NCBI RefSeq assembly: GCF_002813295.1
Contig: NZ_PHUE01000001.1
Coordinates: forward strand, 3,410,001-3,474,000
Reading direction: 5' to 3'
DNA length: 64,000 bases
Source of the DNA: Flavobacterium sp. 5
GTDB lineage: Bacteria; Bacteroidota; Bacteroidia; Flavobacteriales; Flavobacteriaceae
Below, piece after piece: positions 9,011 through 17,987 of the stretch (position 1 is the stretch's first letter; the number at the start of each line of letters is the position of its first letter). Below the pieces are notes generated by a model, which saw only the letters and a list, made by a program, of their open reading frames with translations, did no database searches and was not told the origin of the DNA. The translations under genes were made by a program, and so were the position numbers.

Positions 9011-9697
9011 TTATTTTGTAGTGTCACTTTCGATTATCCCATCTCTCAAACGAATAACTCTGTGCGCATAAGCCGCAATTTCTTCTTCGTGAGTTACAAG
9101 TATTACAGTGTTTCCGTTTGCATGAATATCACCAAAAAGTTTCATGATTTCTAGAGAGGTTTTACTGTCCAGATTTCCTGTTGGCTCATCCGCAAGTATA
9201 ATAGAAGGTTTGTTTACTAATGCTCTAGCAATGGCCACACGTTGGCGCTGTCCTCCTGAAAGCTGATTAGGCTGGTGATCCATTCTGTCGCCAAGATTTA
9301 CTTGACTGAGAACTTCGGTGGCACGTACAGTACGTTCTGATTTGGAATACCCAGCATAAATCATTGGCAATGCTACATTATCTAAAGCAGTTGTTCTAGG
9401 TAAAAGATTGAATGTTTGAAAAACAAATCCAATTTCTTTGTTTCGAATTTCGGCTAATTCGTCATCTTTCATGTGACTTACATTCTTACCATTCAAAATA
9501 TAAGTACCCGATGTTGGGGTATCTAAGCAACCCAACAAATTCATTAATGTAGATTTACCTGATCCTGATGGTCCCATTAATGCAACATATTCCCCTTTAT
9601 TAATTTCTAAATCAATGCCTTTTAGTACATAAACGATTTCGTTTCCTAGTACAAAATCTCTTTTGATATTTGTAATTTTTATAAGTGGGTTTTTCAT
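9011..9697 (-). CDS. ABC transporter ATP-binding protein (MacB/LolD type)
   Basis: A 228-residue ATPase subunit of the MacB/LolD/FtsE-like family. Walker A is [15 protein letters not shown], the signature is [15 protein letters not shown], Walker B is [12 protein letters not shown], and the H-loop is VILVTHEEE. The family works with a separate permease carrying a periplasmic domain, in lipoprotein or efflux transport. No permease gene adjoins it, so the partner must be encoded elsewhere. It is 62 bases upstream of the adenosyltransferase and may be co-transcribed. Confidence 0.93.
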   Translation of the reverse strand: MKNPLIKITNIKRDFVLGNEIVYVLKGIDLEINKGEYVALMGPSGSGKSTLMNLLGCLDTPTSGTYILNGKNVSHMKDDELAEIRNKEIGFVFQTFNLLPRTTALDNVALPMIYAGYSKSERTVRATEVLSQVNLGDRMDHQPNQLSGGQRQRVAIARALVNKPSIILADEPTGNLDSKTSLEIMKLFGDIHANGNTVILVTHEEEIAAYAHRVIRLRDGIIESDTTK

Positions 9698-9993
9698 CAG
9701 AATTTTGGATTGCAGATTGTTGATTTTGTTTTTAAAAGTACAAAAGACTTTTTAATATACCATAAGTAGTAATTCATGGTTTTTTGTTACAATTCATTTG
9801 AATGGATATTATCAAATTGTGTAGTAGATTTTGGTATAAAAATTGATATTACTGGATTGTTTATTATTGAATTTTAAATTATTTTTTTTGTATTTAAATA
9901 TGTGTTAAAATTAATAAAATATGTATTTTATCGATTTTATGGTATTTTTAACGATTATTTTTAAAACATTTTGGTTTTTATAGAGTAAATTTG

Positions 9994-10164
9994 CCTTATA
10001 AAAGTTTTAGATTTTATTGGTTAGTTAATAAGAACTAAACTTTTTTTGATAGATAATAGCTTTCAGTCTTTTCTTGACTGTTTGCATAATTGAAATCTTA
10101 GTTATAGGGTTAAGTTTAGGTTATTTAAACAAAAAGACAGTCATGGGGGTGGCTGTCTTTTTTT
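9994..10164 (+). ncRNA. candidate small structured RNA
   Basis: A TAAATTTG -7-like box at 9986-9993 is followed by hairpins at 10019-10040 (GGTTAGTT/AACTAAAC), 10064-10080 (perfect CAGTC/GACTG) and 10114-10130 (GTTTA/TAAAC), ending in a terminator at 10131-10164 with seven T. No ORF occupies the stretch. The -33 element is poorly placed. The terminator could instead simply be a bidirectional one for the carbonic anhydrase gene. This is inference from structure only. Confidence 0.35.
10131..10164. terminator. bidirectional terminator downstream of carbonic anhydrase
   Basis: AAAAAGACAG and CTGTCTTTTT enclose a G-rich loop (TCATGGGGGTGG). There are seven T on the plus strand and five T on the minus strand. 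Confidence 0.8.
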
Positions 10165-10202
10165 GTTTAGAATTTTTAAACTCTTTAATTTAGAATTGTA
10201 AA

Positions 10203-10829
10203 TTATGATATTTTGTAAATCTGAGTGATGTCTTTTAATATCTCCGTAAAGTTGATATCCAAATCAATTAATTTTCCACTGTGAAGATCAAAAACCCATC
10301 CATATACTTTTAAATCTCGTTCTCTGTATGCTTTTTGAACTTCGGCAGTTTTAATGACATTGATGCATTGTTCCTGCACGTTCAATTCTACGAGTTTTTT
10401 ATATTTTTCATCTTCACTGGTAATTGCATCTAGAGTTTTGCGGTGAATCCTGTAAACGTCACGAATGTTTCTTAGCCACGGATTTAATATTCCTAAATCC
10501 GATTGCTGCATAGCGGCATGAACACCACCACAGCCATAATGACCACAAACAACAATGTGATTTACTTTTAAATGTACTACTGCATAATTGATAACCGACA
10601 TAGAGTTCAGATCCGTATTTGGAACCATATTAGCAATATTGCGATGTACAAATACTTTTCCAGGTTCTATACCCATAAGCTCTTCGGCAGAAACACGACT
10701 ATCTGAACAGCCAATATAAAGGAACTCTGGTGATTGTCCGTCAGAAAGTTTTTTAAAATAATCTTCGTCTATTTTGAGTTGTTTGGCAATCCAATTTTGA
10801 TTGTTTTCAAAAATTTGTTTGATATCCAT
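10203..10829 (-). CDS. beta-class carbonic anhydrase
   Basis: A 208-residue zinc enzyme interconverting CO2 and bicarbonate in the cytoplasm. Zinc ligands C41, H97 and C100 with the D43-R45 dyad are all present in IGCSDSRVSAEE and VVCGHYGCGGV. Length and the C-terminal VYGWVFDLHSGKLIDL block fit the plant/type beta family. Bicarbonate would feed the biotin-dependent carboxylase encoded at 60-63.6 kb, though the genes are not linked. Confidence 0.95.
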   Translation of the reverse strand: MDIKQIFENNQNWIAKQLKIDEDYFKKLSDGQSPEFLYIGCSDSRVSAEELMGIEPGKVFVHRNIANMVPNTDLNSMSVINYAVVHLKVNHIVVCGHYGCGGVHAAMQQSDLGILNPWLRNIRDVYRIHRKTLDAITSEDEKYKKLVELNVQEQCINVIKTAEVQKAYRERDLKVYGWVFDLHSGKLIDLDINFTEILKDITQIYKIS

Positions 10830-10860
10830 GAAGTAGTTTTTTGAATTTAAAGGTATAAAT

Positions 10861-11640
10861 CTAAGTTCGTATTATAAAATGCTGTTTGGGTTGTTCATAT
10901 CTAAAGAATACCAATCCCCATTGAAAAGTATCAATGCTTACCGTAACTTTTGAGTGATTTCTAATGATTTCCCAAGCTTCTTCCATGTCGGCAGACCAGT
11001 GAATATCATCAAAAATCCATACCGTTTCATTGGTAATTGTAGGTAATAATAATTCGAAATAATCTAATGTAGCTTTTTTGGAATGGTTGCCGTCGAAATA
11101 AATTAGTTGAAAGTTGAAAGTTGAAAGTTGTTGGTTTTGAAAATAACTACTAAATTCAGTAACTACACATTCTACATTATTGATATTGAACTTTTTTAGT
11201 TGCAATTGACATTGATTCATTGTATTCGGACAACCTTCCAAAGTCGTAATCGAAGCTTTTGGATTTCCTAATGATAGGGCAGAAGTGGCAAGTCCAAGTG
11301 AAGTTCCAATTTCTAATATAGTATCAGGCTGGAAATAATTAACGATTCGGTATAATAATTGAGCTCGTTTAGTAGAAATACCCGCTGCTTTAGCAATCTT
11401 AGCAATTTGTCTGGTATTGGATTTAAAAACTCGTGAACCAGCACCAAAATCAGTAATCTCAATGGTGTTTTTGTTTTGTAAAAGTCTGTTTCGGTAATTC
11501 TTTAAAATAGTGTATTCCGGTTTGATTTTTTTATCATAAAAACATTTTGTCAATAAAGTAAAGACAAATGGGGAATGTACAGCATGTTCATTTTTAGAAT
11601 GCCAAAGGAATTTTATATAGGATTTGATTTGAAAAAGCAT
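10861..11640 (-). CDS. class I SAM-dependent methyltransferase (O-methyltransferase-like)
   Basis: A Rossmann-fold methyltransferase with motif I ILEIGTSLGLATSALSLG and the acidic strand end TTLEGCPN, then IYFDGNHSKKATLDYFELL and VWIFDDIHWSADM typical of the catechol O-methyltransferase-like group. The open frame extends to 11754, but the first 38 residues are encoded by intergenic repeat-like DNA. The ATG at 11640 gives a 259-residue protein starting MLFQIKSYIKFLW, which is preferred. A heptamer tract (AGTTGAA units, 11105-11130) lies in frame just before the IYFDG motif. Confidence 0.85.
   Translation of the reverse strand: MLFQIKSYIKFLWHSKNEHAVHSPFVFTLLTKCFYDKKIKPEYTILKNYRNRLLQNKNTIEITDFGAGSRVFKSNTRQIAKIAKAAGISTKRAQLLYRIVNYFQPDTILEIGTSLGLATSALSLGNPKASITTLEGCPNTMNQCQLQLKKFNINNVECVVTEFSSYFQNQQLSTFNFQLIYFDGNHSKKATLDYFELLLPTITNETVWIFDDIHWSADMEEAWEIIRNHSKVTVSIDTFQWGLVFFRYEQPKQHFIIRT
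11105..11130. repeat. heptanucleotide tandem repeat inside a coding sequence
   Basis: Three full AGTTGAA units plus a partial fourth. They encode the QQLSTFNFQL stretch of the minus-strand methyltransferase. Gain or loss of one unit would shift the frame. Confidence 0.75.
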
Positions 11641-11741
11641 AGAGTCTATTACGCAAAGGTTCACTAAGAAAAAGCGAAGATACTCAGAGATTTTTAAAAT
11701 AAACACGAATTTCACGAATTGACACAAATTAAAAAAAATAT

Positions 11742-11800
11742 ACACAGATTTCACAAATTAAATCTATAAAACAATCTGTGCTTATTTGTGAAATCTGTGT
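11742..11800. repeat. perfect 17-bp inverted repeat
   Basis: ACACAGATTTCACAAAT at 11742-11758 is the exact reverse complement of 11784-11800, with a 25-base loop. It lies in a repeat-rich gap (11641-11830) with related short units (CACGAATTTCACGAATT, ACACAAATT), a style of intergenic filler common in Flavobacterium. It separates the divergent methyltransferase and SDR genes. Confidence 0.75.
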
Positions 11801-11901
11801 TTTGCTTTTCTAAATATGTTTTTAATTAGCATCAATTGATGTTTTAAAACTATATTTGCGCCCTTGGAATTTATCCCAAAAAAAGCAATGAATTTTTTAT
11901 A

Positions 11902-13452
11902 ATGATGAAGGAAGTGATTGAAACTAAGAGCGCAATAACATTGGAAGCAATAAACCAGTGCATTGCTATTTTGAGCGAATTGACTACTGATACAGATCAG
12001 ATTTTTGAAATACCCAAAGAACAAAGAACGGCTTTAATTAAAGCAGCTGGGCAATTTGCACGCCCAGATCGTGATGAGTTAGTTCGAAGAAAAAAAGACG
12101 GAAAAGCAGTTGCCAAACGCAAACAGGAAAAGAAAGACAGAACGGCTCGCAAAGAAACAGGTATTCGTTCGGCTCGTGAAGCAAGCATTTTTGTTGCACC
12201 AAAATTATTAGCGATGAATGATCTTGCTAATAAAGAACAATTAGAACTCGAAACACCCAGAAAGTGTTATGTGTGCAAAACGGAGTTTACCAAAATGCAT
12301 CATTTTTATGATACGATGTGTTCTGATTGTGGCGATTTTAATTATGCCAAACGTTTTCAAACGGCAGATGTAAAAGGACAAATTGCTGTCATTACAGGTT
12401 CTCGACTAAAAATTGGCTACCATATTACTTTGATGCTTTTGCGTGGAGGCGCTACAGTAATTGCTACGACGCGTTTCCCTGTAGATTCGGCTTTGCGTTT
12501 TTCAAAGGAAGACGATTTTATGGAATGGGGACATCGTCTGAAAATTCACGGATTGGATTTGAGACATATTCCGAGTGTGGAAATTTTCTGCAATTTTATA
12601 GAACAAAAATACGGTCGATTGGATATTCTAATTAATAATGCAGCGCAAACGGTGAGACGTCCTGCAGGCTTTTATACGCATTTGATGGAAAACGAAGAAC
12701 GTTCAATAGCGTCTTTACCTCAGCAAGCGCAAGAGTTATTACTCGATCATACCAATTGTTTGGATGAATTAAAAGTGCTAACAATTGGCGCTTCATCCAA
12801 TCAAAATATGCCAGTGACTTGGCACGGACCAGAACCAGGAATTGGTCTAAGGGCTTCGGCCAAATTATCTCAAATACCATATTCTTTTGATAATACGTTG
12901 GTCGCGCAAGAAGTTTTTCCAGAAGGAGAGCTCGATGCCGACTTGCAACAAGTAGATTTGCGAAAAGTAAACAGTTGGAGATTGAAATTAGGACAGATTG
13001 AAACTACCGAAATGATTGAAGTGCAACTGGTGAATTCGGTTGCTCCTTTTGTGTTGTGTAACCGTCTTTCGGAAGTGATGAAAAAAGACAATACTGGTAA
13101 AAAACACATCATCAATGTTTCGGCGATGGAAGGGAAGTTTTACCGTGATTTCAAGGAAGACCGTCATCCGCATACCAATATGGCGAAAGCTGCTCTGAAT
13201 ATGCTTACGCATACTGCTGCAGGAACTTTAGCTAAAGATGGAATTTTTATGAATGCCGTAGATACAGGATGGGTAACCGATGAAGATCCTGCAGAATTAG
13301 CCAAAAGAAAACAGGAAGAACAAGATTTTCAGCCACCACTTGATATTGTTGATGGAGCTGCACGAGTTATGGATCCTTTGTTTGATGGTATTAATACAGG
13401 GAAACACTGGTGTGGTAAGTTTTTGAAAGATTACAATCCGATTGCTTGGTAG
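11902..13452 (+). CDS. SDR-family oxidoreductase with N-terminal zinc-ribbon-like extension
   Basis: 516 residues. Residues 1-110 are helical and charged with a Lys/Arg-rich stretch. A four-cysteine motif (C122, C125, C140, C143) resembling a zinc ribbon follows. From about 160 there is a short-chain dehydrogenase fold with the nucleotide-binding loop [11 protein letters not shown] and [11 protein letters not shown]. The catalytic YxxxK is altered: the aligned segment is [13 protein letters not shown], with Thr at the Tyr position, while the Lys is kept. The usual Ser is INVSAMEG. Substrate is unknown. A second ATG directly follows the first; TATATTTG at 11851-11858 is a plausible -7 box. Confidence 0.85.
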   Translation: MMKEVIETKSAITLEAINQCIAILSELTTDTDQIFEIPKEQRTALIKAAGQFARPDRDELVRRKKDGKAVAKRKQEKKDRTARKETGIRSAREASIFVAPKLLAMNDLANKEQLELETPRKCYVCKTEFTKMHHFYDTMCSDCGDFNYAKRFQTADVKGQIAVITGSRLKIGYHITLMLLRGGATVIATTRFPVDSALRFSKEDDFMEWGHRLKIHGLDLRHIPSVEIFCNFIEQKYGRLDILINNAAQTVRRPAGFYTHLMENEERSIASLPQQAQELLLDHTNCLDELKVLTIGASSNQNMPVTWHGPEPGIGLRASAKLSQIPYSFDNTLVAQEVFPEGELDADLQQVDLRKVNSWRLKLGQIETTEMIEVQLVNSVAPFVLCNRLSEVMKKDNTGKKHIINVSAMEGKFYRDFKEDRHPHTNMAKAALNMLTHTAAGTLAKDGIFMNAVDTGWVTDEDPAELAKRKQEEQDFQPPLDIVDGAARVMDPLFDGINTGKHWCGKFLKDYNPIAW

Positions 13453-13619
13453 TGATTTTTTTTAAATGAAAAGTGTAAATTACTTATATTTTTGTTGTTC
13501 ATTATTACTAAAACAGAATTATTCTTAATTACCCTTTTCAGGTAAAAAAGACATTACAGTAATTAAGATTTCAAATTTTAATTTTGTAATCTTTGGGCTC
13601 AAAAAAAACAAATAAGATT

Positions 13620-13847
13620 ATGAACAAGACGAAACTAACAATTAATAAAAATGGTTCTATAAAAATAGAAGGTGATTTTGAAATAACAGACAGCGAGGGT
13701 ACTGTTTATGGTCTGGAAGGACGATTAGCTTTAGGGCTTTGTCGTTGCGGATTATCATCAAACAAGCCATTTTGCGACGGTTCTCACCGTAATGGTTTTG
13801 AACACGATGCAAAGGCATTTGATTTGCCTCCTATGAAAACGAAGTAA
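13620..13847 (+). CDS. CDGSH iron-sulfur domain protein
   Basis: A 75-residue protein ending in the CDGSH motif LCRCGLSSNKPFCDGSH, whose three Cys and one His ligate a redox-active, labile 2Fe-2S cluster. The N-terminal part LTINKNGSIKIEGDFEI is the usual beta-strand lead-in. The frame extends to 13593, but that extension overlaps a CTTTGG promoter-like box, so the ATG at 13620 is chosen. Role is probably electron transfer or cluster sensing. It is followed by a terminator at 13896-13928. Confidence 0.9.
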   Translation: MNKTKLTINKNGSIKIEGDFEITDSEGTVYGLEGRLALGLCRCGLSSNKPFCDGSHRNGFEHDAKAFDLPPMKTK

Positions 13848-14235
13848 CGTTTTTTAAAATTTGAACCTTTTAAAATGGGTTGATATTTAAGATTAATTTC
13901 CCGATTGCGTTAAGTGGTCGGGATTTTCTATTTTATATAACTGTTGTTATGTTTTCATTTTTTATAAATGTAATAGAAGCACTTAATGTATTTGAGTATT
14001 CAAAATATTTAATGAATTAAAATATCAAGATGTATGAAATGTATTTCTTTTTGTGGTAAATTGCACTGTAAATGATTGTGTTACTTCTATATTGTCAAGT
14101 CAGATTCATTCATAATTTAATAATCAGGTTAGCTTATAAATAGTTGATTTTTAGTTTTTTTTTAAGCTAATAAGGGATTTTATTAGAAGATATTTGGCGT
14201 AATTTTTTATAGACATAATAATTTAAAAACTAATT
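13848..14235. other. 388-bp intergenic region
   Basis: It begins with a terminator for the CDGSH gene (13896-13928, TCCCGA/TCGGGA stem with four T). The remainder is AT-rich with no ORF and presumably holds the promoter of the histidine kinase gene. I see no repeat or further hairpin. Confidence 0.6.
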
Positions 14236-15315
14236 ATGAAAGAGCTTGACGATTATAAATATGCCCTTGACGAGTCAGCAATTGTTGCTATTACGGATCC
14301 AAAGGGAATAATTATACATGCCAACGATAATTTTTGTAAGATTTCAAAATATAGCAGGGAAGAATTAATCGGGATGGACCATAGGATCATTAATTCCAGT
14401 TTTCACCCAAAGGAATTTATCCGAGATTTATGGATAACTATTGCGAATGGAAAAATATGGAAGGGAGAACTCAAAAATAAGGCGAAAGACGGTACTATAT
14501 ATTGGGTTGATACAACAATCGTTCCTTTTTTAGATAAAGATAATAAGCCATATCAGTATGTTGCAATACGCTCTGATATAACATTAAGGAAAAAGGCCGA
14601 GGAGGATTTGATTAAATATTCTTCAGCCTTAAAGTATAAAAATACCCAGCTAATTGATTTCTGCAATATAGTTTCACACAATTTAAGAGCACCCTTAATT
14701 AATATTTCAATGTTAGTTGATTATATTGATCAAAGCACTGACGAAGATGAGCGACAAATAGTGCATTCCAAAATAAAACCTGTAGTAAACCATCTGATGG
14801 AAATTTTTAACGAATTGGTTGAATCTATCCAAATTCAACAGGAAACAGGAATAATTACAGATAGAAATTGTTTAGAAGATTGCTTAGATAAAGTACTTAT
14901 TTGCTTTGATACACAAATCAAGGAATATGATGCAAATATTGAGCTTGATGTCATTGATGCCCCAATAATTTATTTCCCTAATAAATATTTTGAAAGCATT
15001 ATTACCAATTTAATGAGCAATGCATTGAAATATAAATCACCCCAGCGAAAGCCAAATATTAAAATAAAATCCAGAAAAGTTAATGATACAGTATTACTTT
15101 CGATTTGTGATAATGGACTAGGAATTGATATAGATTTGCACAAAAATAATCTTTTTAAAATTCGAAAAACATTCCACAAACATCCTGATGCAAAAGGATT
15201 TGGACTTTTTATGACGAAGACCCAAGTCGAATCCATGGGGGGGAAGATATGGGTGGAAAGCCAGCCAGATATGGGTAGTACTTTTTTTGTTGAATTTAAT
15301 AATCAAAATTTATGA
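14236..15315 (+). CDS. PAS-domain sensor histidine kinase
   Basis: 359 residues without membrane segments. A PAS domain covers about 10-115 (ITDPKGIIIHANDNFCKISKYS ... YVAIRSDITLRKKAE). A HisKA-type helix carries the phospho-acceptor H148 in VSHNLRAPL. The HATPase domain shows NLMSNALKYKS (N box), ICDNGLGIDID (G1) and KGFGLFMTKTQVESMGG (G2). It is a cytoplasmic sensor, possibly of redox, light or small ligands through PAS. Its stop overlaps the ATG of the response regulator by four bases (ATGA), so the two are translationally coupled. Confidence 0.93.
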   Translation: MKELDDYKYALDESAIVAITDPKGIIIHANDNFCKISKYSREELIGMDHRIINSSFHPKEFIRDLWITIANGKIWKGELKNKAKDGTIYWVDTTIVPFLDKDNKPYQYVAIRSDITLRKKAEEDLIKYSSALKYKNTQLIDFCNIVSHNLRAPLINISMLVDYIDQSTDEDERQIVHSKIKPVVNHLMEIFNELVESIQIQQETGIITDRNCLEDCLDKVLICFDTQIKEYDANIELDVIDAPIIYFPNKYFESIITNLMSNALKYKSPQRKPNIKIKSRKVNDTVLLSICDNGLGIDIDLHKNNLFKIRKTFHKHPDAKGFGLFMTKTQVESMGGKIWVESQPDMGSTFFVEFNNQNL

Positions 15316-15710
15316 CAGCTATCAAGCAACTTACATTAGTAGACGACGATGAAGTTTTTGTTTTTCTTACGACCAAAATGATTGAAAAAAGTAAGCTTAT
15401 AGATCTCATCAAGATTTTTGAAAATGGCTTGGATGCTCTGGTTTTTCTCAAAGAAAATTTAAATAATGTTGATGCATTGCCAGATATTATTCTTCTGGAC
15501 TTAAGTATGCCAATAATGGATGGATGGCAGTTTCTTGAGGAATATGTTAAAATCAATCCAGTAATTGGAAAAAAGATTGTAATTTATATCTGCTCATCCT
15601 CAATTTCTCCTGATGATATTAGTCGTGCTACGGCTATCAATGAAGTTTCTGATTTCATTATAAAACCAATGACTAAGGATAAACTAGTGGAGATGATAAA
15701 GAATTTATAA
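15312..15710 (+). CDS. single-domain response regulator (receiver only)
   Basis: 132 residues forming one CheY-like receiver. The acidic pocket is D11-D13 in TLVDDDE, the phosphorylation site is D63 in ILLDLSMPIMDGW, and the conserved Lys is in DFIIKPMTKDK. There is no output domain. It overlaps the PAS kinase gene by four bases and is almost certainly its partner. Output must be through protein contact or further phosphotransfer; a stand-alone Hpt protein is encoded at 26.7 kb, but no link is shown. Confidence 0.93.
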   Translation: MTAIKQLTLVDDDEVFVFLTTKMIEKSKLIDLIKIFENGLDALVFLKENLNNVDALPDIILLDLSMPIMDGWQFLEEYVKINPVIGKKIVIYICSSSISPDDISRATAINEVSDFIIKPMTKDKLVEMIKNL

Positions 15711-15778
15711 TTTGAAATAGAATGTAAAAAATAAAAGGAAAAACTTTTAAAGATTTTCTGTCTGATTTTTTAAATTAA

Positions 15779-15815
15779 AAAAACTACAATAGAGTTTGTT
15801 CTGTTGTAGTTTTTG
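15779..15815 (+). terminator. terminator after the response regulator
   Basis: AAACTACAA at 15781-15789 pairs with TTGTAGTTT at 15804-15812, followed by T-rich sequence. Confidence 0.75.
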
Positions 15816-15840
15816 CTTTTAAATAGGTGTATTACTATAA

Positions 15841-15868
15841 AAACCAACAGTTACACTGTTGGTTTTTT
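15841..15868. terminator. second, bidirectional terminator
   Basis: AAACCAACAG/CTGTTGGTTT with a five-base loop and six T on the plus strand. It lies between convergent genes and probably also ends the minus-strand NTF2-like gene. Confidence 0.75.
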
Positions 15869-15914
15869 GATGTAAATTGTCTGTAACAAATACACGATTA
15901 ATATTATTTTGGAG

Positions 15915-16343
15915 CTAAACTACTCTGTCTTGAATTGGTTTTAGCTGATATGCTTTATAGAAAAAACGATCTGCTTCGTGTTGATCAGCGGCAAAGTTTA
16001 CAACCTCTGTAATTTTTCCGTTTTCAATTTTCCAAAGTAAGCACCAGAGGATATCAATATTATTTCCGTCTTCTCTGTTGCTCCAGCCACGATGACAGTC
16101 CACAACATAGTCGTCGTTAACCCCTAAAACAATTGGGTCAGCTTTAAAATCTGATTTACCTAAATGAGAGAAGAATGCGAGGACTTCATCCACGCCAATT
16201 TTAGTTCCGCTCAAAGGATGGTGTCCTGGAATTGTCCATTTTACATTTTCATCAATAACTTGACGTATACCGTTCAAGTCATTTTTGCCATAAGCATCAA
16301 AGAACTGTGCAATGATGGCAAGGTTTGGATGTTGTTCAGTCAT
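15915..16343 (-). CDS. nuclear transport factor 2 (SnoaL)-like family protein
   Basis: A 142-residue cone-shaped alpha+beta protein of the NTF2/SnoaL superfamily. IIAQFFDAYGKNDLNGIRQVIDENVKWTIPG is the typical first helix pair and strand. The C-terminal half shows a W-N/D-rich sheet region (VDCHRGWSNRE, ILWCLLWKIENGKITEV). Members are enzymes or ligand binders of many kinds, and nothing here fixes the ligand. It lies upstream of the pseudogene and kinase patch. Confidence 0.85.
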   Translation of the reverse strand: MTEQHPNLAIIAQFFDAYGKNDLNGIRQVIDENVKWTIPGHHPLSGTKIGVDEVLAFFSHLGKSDFKADPIVLGVNDDYVVDCHRGWSNREDGNNIDILWCLLWKIENGKITEVVNFAADQHEADRFFYKAYQLKPIQDRVV

Positions 16344-16380
16344 GAGTTTTATTGTTTAATGATTATTTATAAATTGTTAA

Positions 16381-16816
16381 TTACAGTTCTTGCTCGGCCC
16401 CATATCGTATGGCCTCTTTAAGGATATTGATGTTTATATCTTTTAGCGTTTTGAACTTGATACAATACCCGCTCACGCTTGCCTTGCCTATTTTTTTTCC
16501 AAAGGTTTGAGATAAGTAAGTTTTGTCTTTAAGGCCAAGTATATAGATAGAAATTCCGGTTGTGTTTGCACTTAAACCAATTTGATAAAACTCTTTGGTT
16601 TTCCCATCCGCATATTGTATGGTGTATAATCCATATCCTATATTAGGGTTCGAAACAACTTTATTTTCACTGTTTTTACCATTCAAGAATCATAATTTAC
16701 ATGCTGGCATTAATATGTAGAATGACTTCGTGTAATGTTTGCATCTCGTTGCGTTTCGATTCTGACTGACTGTTAATGTACACTGTGATTTGTTCTCTAT
16801 GTTCATTTAAATATAA
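16381..16816 (-). pseudogene. decayed DUF1801 (YdhG-like) gene
   Basis: The intact C-terminal frame (16381-16686) encodes NPNIGYGLYTIQYADGKTKE...ISIYILGLKDK...GYCIKFKTLKDINI, typical of DUF1801 proteins, but it has only a TTG to start on. Upstream the homologous N-terminal part continues in another frame: EHREQITVYINSQSESKRNE and MQTLHEVILHI from 16804 down to about 16710. That frame ends at a TAA (16697-16699). The downstream frame reads MPACKL, then an in-frame TGA at 16690-16692 where the family has Trp (KLWF), then FLNGKN. So one frameshift and one nonsense change are visible, and no in-frame ATG remains at the 5' end. Confidence 0.75.
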
Positions 16817-16874
16817 AATTAGGAGAGTGGCTTAGTTTGTTTTTAAATTTTATCAAACAGATTTAGCTGTAGTT

Positions 16875-17987
16875 TTAAAATGGTAAATCATCATCTTTAA
16901 ATCTTTGAATAGAATCAAATCGTATCCATAAATTATTTAATATAATTTTTCTTTTATCCTCAGTAGATTTTTTTAATAAATCTAAAAATGCGCTAACATA
17001 TGTAACTTTTATTTCTTTTGTTTTGAAGTAACTATACTTGCCAATTAAAAATATTCGTGTCAACTTCGCATTGTCTTGAATGATATTTTCTAACATAGAA
17101 TTCTTATTTAATTCTTCGAGATTTCTTATTATCTTATCAAGGCTAGTTTCATAGGTTAGATTATCTTCAATTGTTGTAAATATTTTTATAAAATCGTTAG
17201 CGAAATTTTGATAAATATTTTTTTCGCCAATGGTAAATTGAATATCGATGGATTGGTCATTCAGCATATCTCTATATATATCAAAAAATGAATTGATTCT
17301 TTTATTGTAATTAATTGCAATCATTTTTTTTAAAATATGGGAATATTTAAAATTTACATTTCCTATCTGTGAAATAATTTCTTCAAATAGTTTACCTATG
17401 AAGTAAATGTCGGTTTTATGATTATAAATTTCCTCCTCAAAATCTTTCGGTATAGAGAATCTCCAATTCAACGTAATACTTTTGTTAACGGTGTTTGCAT
17501 CTACCTGTTTTCCAAACCCAAAATCAATGATTTTCACAATACCACTTTCTGTTATGAGAATATTATTTGGTCTTATATCTCGATGTAAAATTTCTTTTTC
17601 TTCTAAATGTTTAAATCCTTCTATTGTTTGTAGAAATATATCTTCTAAATGATCTGGATTTTCATTTAGATATTTATCAATTTGTTTCCCATCAATGTAC
17701 TCCATTATTATAAAACCTGTTGTTTCTTCAGGATAAAGATAATAGTTGAAAACACGAACAATATTAGCGTGATTTGTTTTATAAAGGATTTTTATTTCAT
17801 CTTTAAAATAGTCGTAATATAAGCCTTTATCATCTTCGTTATAAGGTGAATATTTTTTACACACAAATATCTCGTCTATAGCTTCGTCTTTCATTAAGAT
17901 CGTTCTTCCTGTTCCACCCTGTCCAATTTCTTTAATGAATTTAAAATCTTTAGTTTTTAAAAATACTATTGGGTCATTTTGATTCAT
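16875..17987 (-). CDS. Ser/Thr-type (eukaryotic-like) protein kinase
   Basis: 370 residues. The kinase domain spans about 15-235 with glycine loop IGQGGTG (21-27), the Lys in FVCKK (44-45), E64, the catalytic loop HRDIRPNN (H135-R136-D137) and DFGFG (D155). All catalytic residues are present, so it should be active. Residues 240-370 are an uncharacterised helical tail. There is no membrane segment. It is markedly AT-rich and sits beside a decayed gene, with a GCTAACGTTTTATATGCC motif just upstream, which suggests an accessory insertion. Substrate is unknown; a role in defence is possible but unsupported. Confidence 0.85.
   Translation of the reverse strand: MNQNDPIVFLKTKDFKFIKEIGQGGTGRTILMKDEAIDEIFVCKKYSPYNEDDKGLYYDYFKDEIKILYKTNHANIVRVFNYYLYPEETTGFIIMEYIDGKQIDKYLNENPDHLEDIFLQTIEGFKHLEEKEILHRDIRPNNILITESGIVKIIDFGFGKQVDANTVNKSITLNWRFSIPKDFEEEIYNHKTDIYFIGKLFEEIISQIGNVNFKYSHILKKMIAINYNKRINSFFDIYRDMLNDQSIDIQFTIGEKNIYQNFANDFIKIFTTIEDNLTYETSLDKIIRNLEELNKNSMLENIIQDNAKLTRIFLIGKYSYFKTKEIKVTYVSAFLDLLKKSTEDKRKIILNNLWIRFDSIQRFKDDDLPF

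Larger units (their letters stand above)
9698..10202. other. 505-bp intergenic region with structured end
   Basis: The left part (9698-9980) is AT-rich without ORFs and holds the promoter region of the ABC ATPase on the minus strand. The right part (about 9994-10164) contains three short hairpins and a terminator on the plus strand, described separately as a candidate RNA. Confidence 0.6.

Noticed and set aside
16875-17987. Protein kinase as part of a defence system
   Set aside because: No partner nuclease, phosphatase or other defence gene adjoins it; only the kinase is visible.
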